This document shows, one piece after another, positions 62,010-64,000 of a stretch of 64,000 nucleotides of DNA; within the stretch, counting starts at the first letter, position 1, and each line of letters opens with the position of its first letter. The position numbers and the translations under genes were made by a program. The stretch comes from Streptomyces rimosus. Its GTDB lineage: Bacteria > Actinomycetota > Actinomycetes > Streptomycetales > Streptomycetaceae. The stretch is taken from positions 6,253,501-6,317,500 of the forward strand of contig NZ_CP023688.1 in assembly GCF_008704655.1 (NCBI RefSeq), written 5' to 3'. Below the pieces are notes generated by a model. The model saw only the letters and a list, made by a program, of their open reading frames with translations, ran no database searches and was not told where the DNA came from.

Positions 62010-62801
62010 TCAGGGCAGGAAGTACATCGGGTTCGGCAGCTTGAACGTCTTGTCGCCGTAGCCGCCGTTCAGGTCGCTGTACTGGTCACCGAAGTTGGCG
62101 ACGATGTCGTAACCCTGCGCCTCTATGTGCTTGCGGGTGCCGGACTTGAACTGGACCGTGGTGCAGTTGGCGCCGCACGGCAGGTAGGCCGGGGGGTTCT
62201 TCTTGTCCTTCAGGTAGACGTGGGTGCGATCCAGCGGCACCTTGTAGCCGACGTTCTTCAGGTTGCGCACGCTCCACGCGCGCTGCGCCTCCTTGCGGCC
62301 GGTGACGAAGAAGACCTCGTACCCCTTGCCGCGCGCCCAGTTGACGAGCCGGTCCATGCCGAAGACCGGCGCCATGTCGGTGCTCGCCAGGTACTTGTCC
62401 TGGGCCGCCTCGGTGTGGTGGAAGCCGACCTGGAGCTCGTAGTTGTACGTCAGCAGCGTCGTGTCGTCCATGTCCAGGACGATGGCGGGCTTGCCGTGGT
62501 GCTTCTTCCCGGCGGCCTTGGCCAGGTAGTCACGGGCCGAGTCGGTGATGCCGCGCACCTGCTTGGCGTAGTTGCTGCGGGGCGAGGCGTAGTGCTGCCC
62601 GTCCGCGGTCACCGTGTCGCCGTAGTACGCCTTGATCTTGTCCTGTACCTGGGTGAGGTTCGGGACCTCCTTGTCCGTACGCGGTACGGAGTGTTCGGCG
62701 GTGGCCTGGCCGACGCCGAACGCCGCGGTACCGGCGACGACCGCCGTGACGGCCGCGGCGCCGAAGCGGACACGGCGGCGGGAGAGGAGGGGGTGGCGCA
62801 T
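62010..62801 (-). CDS. Secreted HAD-family (class IIIB-like) acid phosphatase
   Basis: The 263 residues begin with an Arg-rich signal peptide (RRRVRFGAAAVTAVVAGTAAFGVG, cleavage near ATA-EH). The HAD nucleophile motif Asp110-Met-Asp112-Asp113-Thr, motif II FFVTGRKE and an acidic C-terminal motif in NFGDQYSDLNGG follow. This matches the HAD acid-phosphatase family. RRRVRF with a hydrophobic stretch could fit Tat or Sec export. AGGAG lies 6-7 nt before the ATG on the minus strand. Two GTT-A/C-ACCTAGG repeats upstream may be a PhoP-type site. Convergent with rnz, 28 bp apart. Confidence 0.9.
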   Translation of the reverse strand: MRHPLLSRRRVRFGAAAVTAVVAGTAAFGVGQATAEHSVPRTDKEVPNLTQVQDKIKAYYGDTVTADGQHYASPRSNYAKQVRGITDSARDYLAKAAGKKHHGKPAIVLDMDDTTLLTYNYELQVGFHHTEAAQDKYLASTDMAPVFGMDRLVNWARGKGYEVFFVTGRKEAQRAWSVRNLKNVGYKVPLDRTHVYLKDKKNPPAYLPCGANCTTVQFKSGTRKHIEAQGYDIVANFGDQYSDLNGGYGDKTFKLPNPMYFLP

Positions 62802-62968
62802 GTGCTGCTCCTAGGTGAACGGTGGGGGCCACCTAGGTTTAACAGAGCCTTTACGTGGCCATCTACGCGCGAAGATTCAACGGTTGGCAAAGGCTGCCCG
62901 GTTCGCGGTGGTTGCCGGCCCGTAGGCGCCGTTGACGCTGCCCACCCGCCTCCTTACGCTCCGTCCCC

Positions 62969-64000
62969 ATGGATGGACACCGTCTACGTACGGAAACGCA
63001 GCCCACGCCTCCTCCCCGGCCGGCCGGCGCGCCGCCGCCCACCACCATCACCGCCGTCCACCTCACCCCGGTCCTCGTCGCCGACCCGCCCCTGCTCAAC
63101 GTCCAGGGCGTCCACCAGCCCCACACCCCCCGCCTGATCATCGAAGTGACCACGGCGGGCGGTGCGACCGGCCTCGGCGAGACCTACGGCGACACCGTGT
63201 ACCTCGACCTCGCCCGGCCCCTGGCCGACGCGCTGATCGGCCGTCAGGTCACGGAGCTGAACACGCTGCCGCTGCTCGCGGCCGAGGTCTGCGGCGACTC
63301 CCCGGCGGCCACCGGCGCCGAGGACGTCACCGCGGGCGGCCTGCGCGGCGTGCGCACCGCCGACAAGCTGCGCCTGTCCGTCCTCTCCGGCTTCGAGGTG
63401 GCCTGCCTGGACGCATGGGGCCGGCACGCCGGGCTGCCCGTGCACGCCCTGCTCGGCGGCAAGGTCCGCGACCACGTCGAGTACAGCGCGTACCTCTTCT
63501 ACCGCTGGGCCGCCCACCCCGGCGGCCGCGGCGAGCCGGACGACTGGGGCGCGGCCCTCGACCCGCCCGGCATCGTCACCCAGGCCCGCCGCTTCCGCGA
63601 TACGTACGGCTTCCGCTCCTTCAAGCTCAAGGGCGGCGTCTTCGAACCCGCACAGGAGATCGCCGCGATCCGGGCCCTGGCCGCCGCCTTCCCCGGCCAT
63701 CCCCTGCGCCTCGACCCGAACGGCGCCTGGAGCGTCCCCACGTCCCTCCATGTGGCCCGCGAACTCGATGATGTCCTCGAGTACTTGGAGGACCCCACCA
63801 GTACCACCGCCCACATGGCCGAGGTCGCGTCCCGCACGGACCTCCCGCTGGCCACGAACATGTGCGTCACCACCTTCGCCGAGATCCGCGAAGCCTTCAC
63901 CCGCGACGCCGTCCAGGTCGTCCTCGCCGACCACCACTACTGGGGCGGCCTGCGCAACACCCGTGAACTGGCCGCCGTCTGCCGTACCTTCGGCGTCGCC
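62969..64000 (+). CDS. Glucarate-dehydratase-like enolase-superfamily enzyme (3' end outside window)
   Basis: 344 codons are present and the frame is open at the right edge. After a Pro/Thr-rich lead, the enolase N-terminal domain (ITAVHLTPVLVADPPLLNVQGVHQPHTPRLIIEV) and barrel motifs follow: the Lys pair in SFKLKGGVF, the metal Asp in LRLDPNGAW, Glu in YLEDPTS and LATNMCVTTF. This pattern is that of D-glucarate dehydratases, which remove water to give 5-keto-4-deoxyglucarate. TACGCT (62955-62960) lies 8 nt before the ATG. Sugar-acid substrate and downstream partners cannot be judged from here. Confidence 0.88.
   Translation, partial: MDGHRLRTETQPTPPPRPAGAPPPTTITAVHLTPVLVADPPLLNVQGVHQPHTPRLIIEVTTAGGATGLGETYGDTVYLDLARPLADALIGRQVTELNTLPLLAAEVCGDSPAATGAEDVTAGGLRGVRTADKLRLSVLSGFEVACLDAWGRHAGLPVHALLGGKVRDHVEYSAYLFYRWAAHPGGRGEPDDWGAALDPPGIVTQARRFRDTYGFRSFKLKGGVFEPAQEIAAIRALAAAFPGHPLRLDPNGAWSVPTSLHVARELDDVLEYLEDPTSTTAHMAEVASRTDLPLATNMCVTTFAEIREAFTRDAVQVVLADHHYWGGLRNTRELAAVCRTFGVA

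Overview
The window reads as a chromosomal core segment of a high-GC actinomycete, almost certainly a Streptomyces. Third codon positions are nearly all G or C. The gene order (rne tail, rplU, rpmA, obg, proB, proA, nadD, lytR-like, rsfS, leuS, comEA, comEC, holA, rpsT, lepA, hemW, hrcA, dnaJ, rsmE) is the conserved streptomycete order. TTA codons are rare and confined to a few accessory genes.

Layout. 1-13.7 kb: ribosomal proteins L21/L27, the ribosome-assembly GTPase Obg, the proline pathway kinase and reductase (ProB/ProA, separated by an unrelated small gene), two related membrane proteins, an M48 protease, two tiny membrane proteins, NAD synthesis (NadD), a degenerate LytR-type protein, RsfS and a histidine phosphatase. 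13.8-18.2 kb: two identical tRNA-Ala(GGC) genes bracket a 4.2 kb block with two zinc-ribbon mini-proteins, a multicopper oxidase and a GT87 mannosyltransferase. 18.2-21.3 kb: a VOC protein and a two-gene redox unit (membrane cytochrome-b-like protein plus a NuoF/ferredoxin fusion). 21.7-24.8 kb: leuS behind a leader peptide and attenuator. 25-31.4 kb: a coiled-coil membrane protein, DegV and comEA-comEC. 31.3-37.8 kb: a membrane-tethered PstS-like protein, an Rrf2 regulator with an arylamine N-acetyltransferase, holA, a Gly/Pro-rich membrane protein and rpsT. 38-42.6 kb: lepA, a small secreted protein and an acyl-CoA ligase with a TetR-like operator. 42.7-50.6 kb: a signalling cluster made of a receiver-only regulator, a giant poly-HAMP hybrid kinase and a divergent RsbW/GAF/PP2C protein, resembling the OsaABC osmoadaptation set. 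50.7-64 kb: hemW, a Uma2-type nuclease with internal duplication, DUF3097, metallo-hydrolases, hrcA-dnaJ under a CIRCE element, a nitronate monooxygenase, rsmE, OsmC, a lipoprotein, a HIT protein, RNase Z, a secreted acid phosphatase and the first 344 codons of a glucarate-dehydratase-like enzyme.

How it works together. Most genes serve translation (L21, L27, S20, Obg, LepA, RsfS, RsmE, LeuS, RNase Z), DNA uptake or replication (ComEA/EC, HolA) and protein folding (HrcA, DnaJ). The visible regulation is a leucine leader-peptide attenuator for leuS, CIRCE for hrcA-dnaJ, a palindromic operator before the acyl-CoA ligase, bldA-type TTA codons in three genes (kinase, cytochrome-b-like protein, lipoprotein), and a recurrent TAnnnT box 6-8 nt before start codons, which suggests many leaderless mRNAs. 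No CRISPR array, prophage or insertion sequence was found. The least explained parts are the NuoF/ferredoxin unit, the tRNA-bracketed block, the duplicated Uma2 gene and several low-complexity or tandem-repeat intergenic tracts.
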